DNA from: Dolomedes plantarius
Taxonomy: Eukaryota; Arthropoda; Arachnida; Araneae; Dolomedidae
Assembly: GCA_907164885.2 (NCBI GenBank)
Contig: OU015501.1
Coordinates: forward strand, 24,065,591 to 24,129,590
Reading direction: 5' to 3'
Length of the DNA stretch: 64,000 nucleotides
Position 1 is the stretch's first letter, and each line of letters begins with the position of its first letter. The position numbers and the translations under genes were made by a program. The notes under the pieces were generated by a model that saw only the letters and a list, made by a program, of their open reading frames with translations, made no database searches and was not told the origin of the DNA. Of this stretch, positions 1 through 15,000 are shown piece after piece.

Positions 1-546
1 TATATGAGATTCTAGATGAGACATAATATTAATTAAAGGTAATTCTGCAATGAAAATAATTTCATTTGAACCAAGTACAAACAGTTTAGATAGAATGTTT
101 AAGGAACATTTCAAAGATATGATTACATAAATTTTTAACAAATAAAGTGTAAATGTCAAGAACTACACATAATCAAAAAGTTTGGATTATTACACTTTTT
201 TAACAGAAATTCATAAGCTGTGAGATTAGAAAATTCCTCACAGTTAATCAGTTTTTGATGAAATACATTGAAAACACACAATGTATAAACAATATGCACT
301 CTTACTCTCTCTGCCCAAATTTATTAAAATAAGGTGCAAGATGCAAAAAGGAATGACATTGTACATGAACTAATTTTAAAATAGAGAATAAACATTTTCC
401 AAACAGCACAATAAAGAAATAGTAAATATTAAAACTCATTTGATCTTTTAATGAACACAACTGGTTTTTAAGGAATTTATTATGCCAAAAAATTATTATA
501 TGTTTCAAATTATTATGCTTATCAAATAGAGTGATTCAATACATAC
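1..546 (-). other. BLTP1 intron, partial; no other feature seen
   Basis: AT-rich intron sequence downstream of exon 29. I see no further exon, RNA gene or recognisable mobile element before the window edge. The short open frame at 302-508 has no coding character. Confidence 0.6.
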
Positions 547-664
547 CAGTAAATTTTGCTTTGCTCACTAATGATCCGCAGGAGCAAGCTGATATTCTAG
601 TACTCTCCAAAGTTACAACAACAGCTGCCTTGAGTTCAGTATCATACATCTTATTTGAAACATT
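547..664 (-). CDS. BLTP1: BLTP1 exon 29 (last in window)
   Basis: 118 bp, phase 0 at its start. It encodes NVSNKMYDTELKAAVVVTLE and continues through a Ser/Cys-rich stretch (ISACSCGSLVSKAKFT). The acceptor AG is opposite 665-666 and the donor GTATGT opposite 541-546. One base is left over for the next exon, which lies outside the window. Confidence 0.8.
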
Positions 665-1577
665 CTAAACACATAAAAATTAAATTTAAGTGCTTCCTTC
701 ATAAATACTAATAAAACTATAACAAACATTGTTTATACTTATGTAGGCAGCAATGAAACTAAATAGCCTAGGAAGTCTTAAGATGGTCACTTTTATAGTC
801 ATCCTACATATGCATATGTAGGTGTAAGAATTTCTTTACATACTTGCATATATGAATAAGTAAATACATATGCATACAAAGAATCAGTAAAAGCTGTTTT
901 ACTATCATTAAACAAAGAAAAATAAGCTTCTCAATGTAATAAATTAAATTAACCATTAATTTCAGAACTAAATGACATTATTCATCAGGGCATTATTTAA
1001 ATAAAAATGATTTTTGACATGTTTCAACATTTTCCAACTGCAGTGAAGTAAGAGCTAAGCTTGAAAATCCGAAATTCTCACTAGGAAATACTTTTTAAAT
1101 AGTTTCAGACAAAGCACCCCATTTTCTTTATTGGTGGCCAAAAAAAAAACTTTTAATATTTATTGGATTACCTTTTAATCTTTATTGGTGTAATTATATC
1201 AGACATTTGACAGCTGAAACCATATTACATTTGAAAACAGGGTAAGTAACTTGATGTAAATAAGAAAAAAATTGTAAATATGTATTATGGCTTTGCTCAT
1301 AGATGACTATCTGATGGCAGAACTGTGGGATTTGCCACTATAGTAACATTTAATGTAGAGATTCGGCCCAATCAGCTCAAATGTGATTGGATTTGAATGA
1401 ATGGTTCAGATGTCAGTGTGTCTTAAGTTTAAAAGTAGTTCAGTACAGTTAAGTTAAAATCATGCTCTGACATAGTTAAGTTGCAATGTAACTATGTTTT
1501 CTCCATGTTTGTCCACTATTAAAATGTATAATTTATATGGCGTATTTTATTGCTTAACATTACCACACATTTGCTAC

Positions 1578-1645
<68 letters not shown>

Positions 1646-4600
1646 AACATAGAGAAAAATGTGCACCGAACAAACACTGATATCCATGTGTAGTGCTTTT
1701 GAAATAAAGCAATAGCAACAATAAAGTCTTATTTCATATGGGATAAAAAAAATTTACTTACACTAGCATAAGGATTCAAAGGCAAGCATATCCCCATGTC
1801 ATCAACTGTTAACTGAAGAAACAAAGTACCTAACGCTTGAGAACTTAGTTGAGAAATCTGGGGAACTTTTTCAAATACTTGCTGTGTTGCTGTTAAAACC
1901 TAATAAATTCAAGTTAATCAGATAAAAACTTAAGATTCACTAATAAAATTATATCAAATAAAAAAGAAAACTTAATACCTCTTTATTTAAGCTTGCTCTT
2001 TGTTCGTTCCAATATTCATAGGCATTTTTGTAATTCAACCAAACCAAGACAGCTGAAATTTCATAGAACAAAATATTTAACAGAAGTAATCATACAATAG
2101 ACATTTATACTCTTCTGCTATTCTATTAATACTATAAGTTATATCGTCATAGTTGTAGAAAATCCTCCCATGAGCATTTTTTTTATTATATATTTTTGAG
2201 TCTCTAATTTCTCTATGTTGCAAAAAGTTCATGTGTGTGACTATAGTGGTTAATGCAGAGTTAAATATTTTGAAATCTCTTACATGCATTAGTTATTAAA
2301 AACTGCCATGGTCAAAACTCCTTTGTGTTATTAAGATTTTGTCTCCTGAAAAATTTACTTTTTTGTACAAAGGAGGATTTTCCATGGCAGCATCGACATA
2401 TTAATCCCCCAATTTACAGCAAATAATTCTGGATTAGCATCATATAAATTATATTGCTTTATTAATATCATGAATATATGAAAGATGTATGATGAAAATC
2501 TCAAAAATTTGATTTCAGTTATTTAAAAAGATTAAAAACTATAAAAGGGAAAAGAAAAATACAATTATATAACCATTTTATAATTAAAGTACTCAGTGTA
2601 GTTAAAATAATAGAAGTTTTCAAATAAATTTCAGATATTTCTAAAGGATATTAGCATGTAATAGTAAGATTCAATCAAGTATGCAATGAAACATAGAACA
2701 ATAAGAGGTAACAGCAAAAGACAGCTGATCAGAGAAAAATAATAAATAAAGGAGTTGGAAGAAAAATGCTGCAAGCATATTGCCATTTAAAATATCTTAT
2801 AGAGCCACTCCAAAAACTGAATTTTTTTTTAAAATTAACTTTTTATGGTATATTAGCTTGCATTATTATGGATTCAAAAATTTAGATTAATACAATCTCA
2901 GAAATCATTAGGATGTCTTCAACTATGAAGATGCAACAAGTTTAAAAATATATATCTTTCATTTTAGGTATGATTACAATATAATTAGATGTCTGTATAA
3001 GCTATGAAAAGATTTGCTATCTAATTAAGAAGGAGTTTCTGGGGATAAAGGTGAGGAAACAAACATTTAAGTTAAGAAAATTAAGTGTTCCACAAATTAC
3101 AAAATTATGTTATTTTCAGCACTGCTTAGAACTCAATTGTTTCTTTTCCTTTATTTTTTTAAAATTTCTAACCAAGGATTATTAGTTGACATTAACACAT
3201 TACATTGAATGCATTAAACTTTAATCTAAAAATATATTATAGTTTGTTTGTTCGGGGTTTTTTTTGTTTGGGAGGGGGGTGGGAAGTTATGGTTGGGAGA
3301 GTTATGCATGTCACTCTTTGAACAAACATAAAACATATTTGTTTATCCTAGACTCACATGGTAACATGAAATTATAAAATATACATCATTTTACTTTCTG
3401 AACTCTCTGGTTAATAAAGTAATATATAAAATTAGCCTTTTTTACATAATGTTAGAAATGATCTCACAAAAGAGTTGGTTTGGAAAACAAGGGTTAAAGT
3501 TGAAGACCAAGTGCAATTATTAACAAAAGAAATTAACCGATAAAGTAATATTGTTATTTAATGCAAATAAATGTATCTGTCACAAATAACATTTACACTC
3601 TTTGAAAAAAAATCCATATACATAATTTCTATGAAAACAATATCGTCATAAGTCCTTTTAGTAATAGTGAAACCCATATTACTGATAATTGAAAGGACTA
3701 GCAAGATGATAGCTTACATGATTGTATTATAAGCAACTATGAATTTTTTACAAGATGGATTGAATATGACTCAACAATTCTAAGTATTGTTGAGTCAAAA
3801 GACATGGTGTTACAATTATAAAATCCATATTATAATTGATACTTTACTTAACTTTACACACAAAAAAAAAAATTTTAAGATGTATACCTCTGTCTAAAGC
3901 AATAGGTTGAATGTAAATTAATGGTCTATTCAATGTGATTAAAACAGCTTCTTTATCATCAGAATGACTTGAAATCATCTCATCCTATGAAAAAAGCAGA
4001 AAAAAATTAACTCATACAGATATATCATTTTATTTCAGGATCATAAAATAAAGTTTGAAAAACAAGCAACTTCAATTATCAGATTTCTATTTATATAATG
4101 AAAATCTTGAATGTGCATGTTATTAATCCACATGGTATGAAAAGAGATGACATATTCAAAAGAGTGTTCACTCTTTTATGTGTGTTAGCATATTTTCAAG
4201 TTTTATTAAACTTAAATATGAGTCAAATAAGGATGCTTTTGAATAGACCATTAAAAAATTTAACTAAGTAAAATTATAAAATTCAGGCAAGTTAAAAAGA
4301 AATGAAAAAAACATACTACATTTAGTGTCACAGATTATGACCTGTTTTAGGGTAAATATCAGTACACATTTATTTTCTTCTACTTCATTTACTTCTTTAC
4401 AAGGGAGGGGTCACTTGGCAGTTAGCATTAATTGAAAGTCAATGCAGCATCAATTAATTAACAGACTCCTTGTGTTGTTATTCATGTTTTGCTAGACTGT
4501 TTTTTTCTGACTGAGCTGCAATTTACCTTTAAAACAAGACAGGTGTAAAAAAGTAAATAAATCATGGTAAAAGTAAATAAATCATAAGTAAATAAAAGTA

Positions 4601-6051
4601 AGTAAAATATATCTTTAATTACCCTGACCAAATATTAGTTAATTAGGGTAAAAAACAGTTTTGTTGACTTCAGAAACCTAATTATAAAAGTTACATGACA
4701 AAAGTGAAAAGACATACTAACAGGTAGGTCAGGAAGAGTCCATTATAAAATTTGGGCTGATATGTTATTGTGTGAAAGACAAGCAGATAGAGTTTCATAT
4801 GCAGAAACAGCAGATACAGACATTACAGTACACATATTGAATTTATGTATAAAGTTAACTTAGTAAAGTAAATGGTTTAACAACCTTCATACTACAGTAT
4901 AAAATGAATTTACATCAAAGAGTACACTTAGTAAAGTAAAAGGTATTACAACTTCCATACTGACAGATTTATGTTCACTGTCTAACTTGGGAATCATAAA
5001 GGGTTTTTTTTTTTTTTTTTTTTTGCAGAGGAATCGCTAACATGTTAACTAAATATAAGTGGATAATAGAAAGGTCTAACAGCAGTGAAATGGGAATTCT
5101 AAAAAAATTAAGTAAAAAGGACAACAATATTCAACAAAAAACATTTGCTCACTATGCTCAAAATAGAGCTGCCAACACCTTATTTAATACAAAGTGATTA
5201 GCAATTTTTACTATTTGTTAAAAATCCTTTCTAGCTGAGTAATGTTTAACTGATCTATGTAACAATAAAATTCATGGATTTTCTTTTACTGAAATACCTA
5301 TAGCTAAACCTATTGAGTTCTGATTATAACAGTTCATTATGATCTTCAACACACAACTGATTGAAATAAGGAGTAAGTAAGTTTTTGACAGTAAAAGTAT
5401 TGTACAGACTTCATACTTATGTTAAAGACTAATATGTTCAAACTCTTCATTATCCCAGGACACGAATGAAATTTATATGCATGTTTACAATGTTCCATAC
5501 CTCTACATTAATGGTCACAGAGAAAAATGAATAGTACAATTTACAATATTTGAAGGGTGGGGTATTTTATTTTATACCACATTGATACAGTTTAAAAATT
5601 GTTCACAGGTTCATGGTTGGATATTTACAAAACAAAATAAAGTTTGAAGGCCATTTTCTGTATTTGCCCAATGTCTAACTATGTTTCACTCTTTTGTTTA
5701 TATGTTCATGAGTATATATGTTGCAAATATGTATACATTATAAAGCTATTAAGGGGTGCAGAAAAGAGACACTAACAAAGTAAGAACAGCAGGAGAAAAA
5801 AAAATTATAAAATTGACATACACTTACTTGGAGGGCATTTCGCATGCAAATTCTAGTTTTGAAATAAGCAAATTGCTGAAATTCTGGTTCTGCCTCTTCA
5901 AAAAACAGCATTCTGTACAAAAGAAACACTATGAGATAAAAAACTGAGCAAATGTAACAAAGTTTATATTAATGCACAGTGATTATCCCCCTTCCTCCTC
6001 CCACGTACTTAAATCTGAAAGAGGACATAATAATTGTTGCTACCTCATAAC

Positions 6052-6087
<36 letters not shown>

Positions 6088-8969
6088 ATATAATGCTACC
6101 ATACTGCAGAAAAGAACAATGTTACCATACTGCAGAATATGACTTAGTATTTGAATGCCTCTTTTCAGCGTGCTTCTTTGGAATAAATACAAATGCTTAA
6201 ACGTTATAACTAGTATAAGAAGAGATGCTGCTATGAGTGAAGTGGCACATGACCTGCGTAAGTTCAAACAGGGCTTATCCCAAGGAATTCCTGCCCATTG
6301 ACAGCAGCCCAGCTTGCTGGTTAGCTCATCCATGGGGCCACAATTTTCATTTATTCTTTCTTTTTTTTCCATTTATTAGGCTGCTCAAAGCACTCCTCCT
6401 ACCTGCCCAATTTATTTGAATTTTTTCAAAAACAATTTCTTGAGAACAGCAGTCCTAAACGATATTTTATAGCATGCCACTTCCCGGAGGTTCCACAGGA
6501 TGAGCCCCACCTCATGATATCCTGATGCTGATCTCCTTAAGTCATGGGAAACAGACCCAGGGTTATGACTGTCCCTCTCAAAACTGACCAGATACCAGTT
6601 TGGACTTGGTTCCTAGATAGTCTAAACTCTTTCATATAGTCATTACAATATGAAAAATTTCGTTGTTCTTGTTTCTCTTCTCTCATCGAGCCTCATGTTT
6701 TTGTGTCAACCCCTCTAATTATGCATTGCTGGGCCTAATTTTTTTGCCTTTTTGGCAACTTCATCCAAATTTCATCATATTCAAATTTTCTCTCACTACA
6801 GCCATCCTAAATAGCTCCTAGCCAGCCATTCTGCACAGCTCATGCTCTCCTCTGGCCACTACTGTGGGTCTTGTGTGGGAGTAACTGGGTGATTGGAAGG
6901 GCGAGTACATGGGGGTTACCTATTGCAATCTGCCCCTACTATTGGGGGTTCAACCTAGGAGGCCTTAGCTGCTATGACAGGCCCCATCTTTTGCAACAAA
7001 GTATAAGAAGAGATGAGTATAAAGTGACACCTTACCTTAATCAACTGGCCTAATGCAAGGTTTACTTCAACTTGAGCTTTACCAAACAGTTTCACGTAAC
7101 TTCCTACAGTCCATAAAGAAAAGAAAAGAAAAGAATTAACTAAATACTAAAACAAAACATTAAAAAGTTATTATTAGTAAAGGCAGTTCTCAATTTATAT
7201 GCCTGTTTGATACCTCAAATACTTAGGCTTGTAGAAGTTTAAATATCTTTTGATAAGGAACCTTTAACAAGATCAAGCAATCACATGAGCAAAAGTATGA
7301 TCAAGTTCTTGGGTAATCACTGTATAACTCCTTTTATGAGACTTTACTGAAATAATTCTTATTCACATAAACTCAAATATCACAAAAACTCAATATTGAG
7401 TCTACACTTGCAAATTTTACAGTAATATATAATTTATCATAATAATATTCTAAGAATATTCCTAGGATAAGATTCCAAAAGATTCAAACATTTTAATATT
7501 TAATTTTTGCATCAATTATTACTGACAAAGTTTTGCAATCACAATGAAGTATAAATTACTATCTTAACAGAAATAAATGTTCAATAAGTATGCAAGTATG
7601 GAAAATTTTAACATAATGTTATAAAAATTGCTTTTCCCTGTAAAGAAAATTTTCACAATCTCTACTAGTCAATAATTTTTCCAATTTTACAACTAGAATA
7701 ACATCACAATTTTACCTATCATTTAATGAGTATATGAAAACTAGTCACTATTCAACAACAATTATAAAACAACATATTTCATAGCTGCATATTAAATCAA
7801 ATGTACCACCTCATTTGATCTAGCATTTGGTTCAGTATACTTGTTGGGTAAATACAACTGTAGCAGAAAACTATACAACTAAAGTGCCTTAAACTATAGC
7901 TTAAATACATAAACAATCATTCAATAATTTATTAAAAATTATTTTCTCGTGTTCCATGCATCTTTAAATTTGATAAGCATTAATTTCATTCAATAAACTG
8001 AATTATTTATAACTACTAAAATCAGTTTCAAAATTAGCCACTAGAACAAAATCATATTACTGAAGAAATAAAAACTCCCATACTGCTTTTTCTCCTAAAA
8101 ATAATATTTTCTATTTCAGTTTGAAAGGAAGTTTTTTTAGCAATAAGTTATCTCAAAAACATAGTTCTTTATTCAAACCTATTACTGAAGAATAAAACTG
8201 GCATTTCTCATGTTTGGAAAGCTAATAAACAAACAAGTAAAATATTTAACCTGATGATACAAAGACACATAACACTCTCTACATGTATGAATATCATGCA
8301 TGCAAAAAATTCATGAATGGGGAAACTATAAACACTAGAATAAAGCTTTGAACACACATATGGAGCAGAAATTGGAAATGCTTCTATCAAACTAAATATG
8401 TAAAATTTAAACCTAATATTAATGATAAACATGCTACAAAGCTGATTAAACAACAACAGACCATAGGAAAAACTCAGAAACCACCTCTCCAGACATGTAC
8501 GCTTATTCTTGTTACTTTTATATACTAAACAAAATAATCACAATTAGATAATACTTTCAGAATATAAATTTTATACCAGAGTAAGGACAACTTGAAGACA
8601 TATTTTGAACTCGCTGTTAGAAAGCTGTAGTTCAACCACAACAGTTTCCAGTCTCACAGCATACTTGTGGGTGTTGTAGCAGTAATTTGTATCCCCTTAA
8701 AAATATATATTAAATAAGACAGGTGAAACAACTTCAATACAAATTAATATACACAGTTTCTTTCTCTTTCAAATATTTTGAACTTATATTTCATAAACAC
8801 ACTTCAGAAAACCCAATGTAGAGGTTTGAAAACATTATCCACTTTTTTATGAAGTTTATAAAATATTAAAAAACTTCTATATAATATGTGCTTATCTTCC
8901 TTTAACAGTTAAATGTATTTTACTAGATTACAAAATTCTCTAACAATGGATTATGATAGCATATATATA

Positions 8970-9049
<80 letters not shown>

Positions 9050-12000
9050 GATATATATATATATATATATATATATACAGTAAAACCTCCTTTATCCGGA
9101 CTAACTGGACCATAGGCAAAACCGAATAAGCTGGGAAAATAGGGGTAATAAGAAAACAAAATCCTTAACTAAGCAGTACTTACATTTATTACAATAAAAA
9201 ACTATGTTTTGTAACAAAATTACATAGTATTATTGTTTACAAGACATTAAAAAATATAAAAACTTTTCTGAGTCAATCCGAGTCATCGCCCTGTGACCCT
9301 CCAGTAAGCATTCTTAAACTCAACAAAAAGCATTTTATTACCATAATTTATTGTACAAACTATGCAGGAACTGTACATTGATCAAACTAAAAAATGAATA
9401 ATCGGCGTACTATAGTTATATTCTTGCTATCATAGTTAAAAATTATTATCTAATATGACACTAAATTAAGAAAAAGTCTACAAATCTTATCTGGATTATT
9501 CAGAGATCCAGATAAACAAGGTTTTACTGTACATACAAACACATGCAAAACAGCAATTTCTTAAGATGTACGTGTTACTGAGAAATACTGAAAATAAGAA
9601 CCTTAAGCCGCAACAAAAGAGAAAATACAAACGCCGAAGCCGCATATGAGTAGATTTGTCTTGTTCTCCCCAAAGTGGAACTGGCTTGTCAGCTCCAGAC
9701 ATTTTCTGAACAACTTCATTTACTTCCTAAAAGTTGTAATAATTTAAAATATTTAAACATGATTATTTTTATGCACTGTAACTATCATATACAGTTATGT
9801 TTTTAAAGCAATAATTTAACATCTTATTATAAAAGTGTGATATCCTTGTGAGCATATTTCAGAGCTTAAAAAAAAATGTTAATTTCTACTACAATATTCT
9901 ACTAAATCATATAAATGAAAAACTTTCACCTCATTAAATAAGATACCTCATTTCCATGTCATTTTAGCCCCCACATAACTTAAAACTTTTTAAAATATAC
10001 ACAAAAATGTTATTCTAAATTTACAAATTGTTTTCTTAAGCTCTAAAATGTAATCTGAAAGTAATTTATTATATAGAAGCAAACCAGAAGAAGGATTGAC
10101 TCAAAACATGCATTTAAAACATTCTGAACATCAAGTTCTAAGTTACTAATGAAACGGTAAATAGAAAAAAAATTGTGATTTCATATAACATATGTAACAA
10201 ATGAAAATAAAAGCAAAAAAATTACTAATGTAGATAAAGATACTGTAAATGCATCGGGTAACAGTTAATTTGTACACAAGCAGAATTAAAAATTCTATAT
10301 TTAATCACTTTTTGCAGAACAACTTAAAAACTTAATAATTTAAAATAGTTAATACAGTTTACTTTAACATAAAAAGATTTTATTTATGTTAAAAGGAAAC
10401 TGTATTAACTATTTACTTTTAACATAAATAAAAATCTTTTTCATAATAATTCTCTCCCACTCAAATATCTTTGACATTTAAAAAAATTTCTCAAAAGAAA
10501 CAAAAAGTAATTGCTAGTTCATTAAGTAATTGATAGTTCATTGATAGTTCCCTTATATTCATGAAATCACCCTTATTGTTTATAATAGTAAAAGGTTTAA
10601 AATAGAGATAAGATATTATGTCTCAGTGAAATAAAGGTATAATAAAGGTCATAAAATTTGATAAATCTAATATTGAAACAAATAGTTGTAATTTAAATTT
10701 TGAACAAAATCAAGATATATTTTATATTGATCATTTAAGTCAAATGATTTTATTTAAATATATTTTTAACACAATAAGATGAAAATCACCTTCATAAATA
10801 CTTTCTGTACAAGAACTAGGTGGTTTAGGCAAATCTGTAGTTAAACTATGTTCAAAAGAACCAATTTCTGCAAGAGCACTAAGATAGCTTCCTTGGCAAA
10901 GAACAACACCATCAGTAAATGATTCTAATTTGTTATTTGTAATATTGGCTGATTGCTGGTCTTGAATATATTCAGCAGAAATGTGAACTAAAGGAAGGTC
11001 AACACTAGCAGATGAAGGCATATTACCCTCTGAGGGCTGAACCTATATTTTAAAGAAGCAAAAATAAAATCATTGTAAAATATTTCAAAACTCTCCAACT
11101 TTATACTTTTCACTCGAAATTCTAGTTAGAAAAAAGCCAATATTTCATTCAATATTTTGCTTGAAAAATTAGTTAAGGATATCATATGAAAGTTTTAAAC
11201 ATATATTCCAAACTACATTATGAAACTAAACAAAAAAAAACTCCCCCAAAATACATGAATTTCATAATATTAAGTTTTCAAATTAATTTTTATTTCACAT
11301 GACAAAGACTCCCACATCCTAAAATTATCTAAGATCAGAATTAATAGGATTAGATAACATCAGGGGTCCTCATGTAATCAGGTCATTCCCCAACCAGAAA
11401 AGATTTTAAAGCAGAAAAACTGATCCATTTATTTATGTAAAAAAATATTCATAAAATAAATATTTCTAAAAGAATTATGGAGCTATATAATACCTCTGAA
11501 TAAGATCTGTTTTAAAACCATTTGCCCTGATTTTTGGATAACTGTCAGAAATATTTGATATAAATACATAAGAAAATAGTAATAAATAAAATAGCAAGTT
11601 TTCGATAGCAGAAAAAATACAATAAATAATTTTAGTACTTTCCTAATACTGAAAATATTGACTAAGTTACAAAAATAAAAAACCACAACAGCATTTGAAT
11701 ATTTAATTATTCTGATGTTTTTACCAGAATTTTAAGCAGACTGGTAGCATCCAAATCATTAGAGGGTTAGTTCACTGAAATATTTTCAGACTAATTAATT
11801 ATCTTAATGGATCTTACATATCCAATACTAGAGATAAATAACTATTTTTTGTGTACGTGTGCCTCATAACAATAATCAATCAATACATCGGTCATGTACT
11901 TGAGATGGAGGACCTTAGCAGGATAAGCATTTGTAAAACATTCTGCAAAAAAAAAATACAACTATGGAGTACAAAATTCTTATCTATAAATTAAGTTAAA

Positions 12001-15000
12001 AGATAAAGCAATCCCAATAACATGTCCAGTATTAAACACCTAGCTATCAGTTCTACTTATAGCAGAATTACACATCTTAATACACATATTTCAGAACTCA
12101 AAATTAAAAAACTAAATGAAAATACCATTGTTACGAATATCAAGTACAATTTAGATCAAACACTTGAATCTCAATCAATAACAAACTCCAAATGATTGGT
12201 AGATCAACAAATAAAACCACTCACAGAAAATTTTTAAATTAAGGCATAAAATTGATTTATAGAATTTTCTTACCTTTGTATTAAAACTTAATGTATGCTG
12301 AGGTAAATCCACAGTAAATTTTGCTTTGCTTCCAGTAACTCCCATGCTGATCACTTGACCCATCTATAATAAATATATATAAAATTTTAAAAAAGAAAAT
12401 GACATGAAAATGACAATTGCTATTCAAGTAAGCAACTATACCTGATACTGAGCTCGAAGTGAAGGTAAAACAGCAGCACCAATGGTAAGACTATCTAGTA
12501 TGATGCTAAACTGTATAATAAATGGCTTTATGAGCTCATGACTTGAATCAGGCAGTCTATTTTGTGATGGAGTATCCCATAATGGCGAATGATTAGCAAC
12601 ATTCGTGCTGTATTCATCAATTTGGCGACTATAAAGAAATTATGATATAATCTAAACTTTCTCAACATGAGACAGAAAATAAATTTCTATCTCTATGCCT
12701 CTACATTTATAGAAAGTCAGATAAAAAATATGCAAATATATATATATGTATAAAAGAAGAAAAAATATATCACACAGTAACATCAAACATTTAATGACTA
12801 ATTTCTAACAGACAGAAAATATTAACATAAGTACATACAAATATTCATAAACAGAGAGACCTCATCTTTAATGTAACATTTAAATTAATCCTAAATTTAA
12901 GTGAAAATTTTTTCTTCATACTTAAATAAGACAAAAATACATTAAAAATCAACTGAGGATATCTATATGCTTAAAATAGCAGTAGTTTACATTCTATTGA
13001 TTAAATAACCTATTTCATTCATATTTCATAAACAGGTAATAAAAAGGGAAATTTCATTCACAAGTAACAGTTGGTCCTAAACAGTTGGGAAAATACAATA
13101 CAATACAATACATAAAAAAATATTAGTAATTTTCTAATATTAAAAATAAATTAACAAAATTACTATAAAATGGCCACCACGTTTTAATAGTTAATTATTC
13201 CCTAGTTTTTACCACCACATTACACAGACAGGTGAATGATATATAATGCTTTTAAAATTATACTTCCAAATATAGAGTTAATATTTTCCAACAAATAAGT
13301 TGATTGTGTAAAGGGTAAATAATCTCAAATAATATGACTTTAAATAAAAAAGAATTTTATAGGGGATTAAGTTAAAAACACAATCAAACTTCATACTTTT
13401 TTAGGAAAAACAATGCCCCACATTATCAAAATTCTGTAATCTTACTCAGAATATATTATGAAAAAATCAATACCTTGCTCTCATGGGCTGCCTAGTAGCA
13501 CGTAATTCCTGAAGAGTGGTAGAAAGTTGGCGACTACTTCTTGTCATCATACCATGTAACACAACTGGATGTTGAGGGATATCAATGTTTATCGGTCCAA
13601 CAGTAAGAAGTGCAGAGTTCCGATCTTTACCTTTCTTATTCTGGCTAGAATATAAAGCTTGGGACTTTCCCACAGTCATCTTTACAACTGTCCTAAAGAG
13701 CATAGTTATCATCATTAAATATATTTTCAGTTAAAACAAAATTAATGACTATGATACTATACCCTAAAATCATTAATAAATAAAACTCTCATTGAACCTT
13801 AATTCAATAATTCAAGCTGCTTATCTGAGACTCATTATCTGAAGTATTAAGAAAATGTCAACAAGCAATAAACTATATAATGCATGAAAAAATATTGACT
13901 AATACGCAAATAATGGACTATTTTCACCTAACATTTCCAATCAATATATATATATATATATATATACACATACACACACAATTCTTCATTTACAGTGTCT
14001 TTTTTTTACATGACATTGATTTGACATGATCTAGAAATACCAATTATGTTTTTACACAATTGATTTTGATTTAACACAGTTAATAAAATTGACTTTTTAA
14101 AATCTCAATTTGACTTAATTTTATGAAAAAATATTTCCATAAACCATAATTTTCTATGGAATATTTAGGGGAATTTGCTTTTTTATTATTCCCTTTGTAT
14201 AGTCTTAGTTAATGAAATTCCCCCTATTTGTTGTATAAGATATATTTAGAGAATTCCCCTTGTTTGCTGTTAAAATTCATTCTTATCTCTACATTATATT
14301 ATGGCAAAAAAAATTATTATATAAAAAGGCAACAATAAAAAATACTGTGATTTACAATCAAGAGACCCTGACACCTAGCTTATGATAGATATTAAAACAA
14401 AGTCTTACTGCTGGTTAGGTGGTACGCCCTCTAGAACCACCACCATGGCTTGTCCAAGTTGACCAGCAAGAGAAGATTCACTCCACTTGCGAGTTGTTCC
14501 TCGAACTTTTTCTTTGTGAGTTAAACTGCAGTGAAATCCATTAAGTTCTCCTTCAAGTTTTAAACCACTAAGCATAGCCAAAAGTCTTGTTTTGTGCACT
14601 GTTGCAATACCAAATATCACAAGAGGAGTCCAATCCCTTACCATCAAAGCTGTGAAAATTCAGATAAAAAGCTCTTATTATGCACACTTTGTATGTATTT
14701 ACTAATAAATAGAATGATTTTGAGTACATTAAGAAATAAATTATAGTTACAAACATTTAAACAGCTTTCAGATAAAAAAAATTGTGCAGTCAAGACTATC
14801 AAATTTCATAATAAGAAAACCCTGTTTACTACAAATTTGATTTTCCTGCATTAATCATTAGAAGCATGGCAAAACTTAGAAATAAATTTTAATGATAAAA
14901 GAATTTAAAAAATTGAATTAAATAGGGATATAAGCAAGTACAACACTAATAATAATATTTAACATTTTATAGGCTCTTTATTTTAGGTACTATAAACATC

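Larger units (their letters stand above)
8696..9632 (-). other. BLTP1 intron 22: TA microsatellite plus pogo-like MITE
   Basis: About half of this intron is a TA tract (8960-9077) followed directly by a 452-bp MITE (9078-9529). The rest is AT-rich with no feature seen. Confidence 0.75.

Noticed and set aside
8923..9159. Minus-strand open frame made of Ile-Tyr repeats
   Set aside because: Translation of the TA microsatellite.
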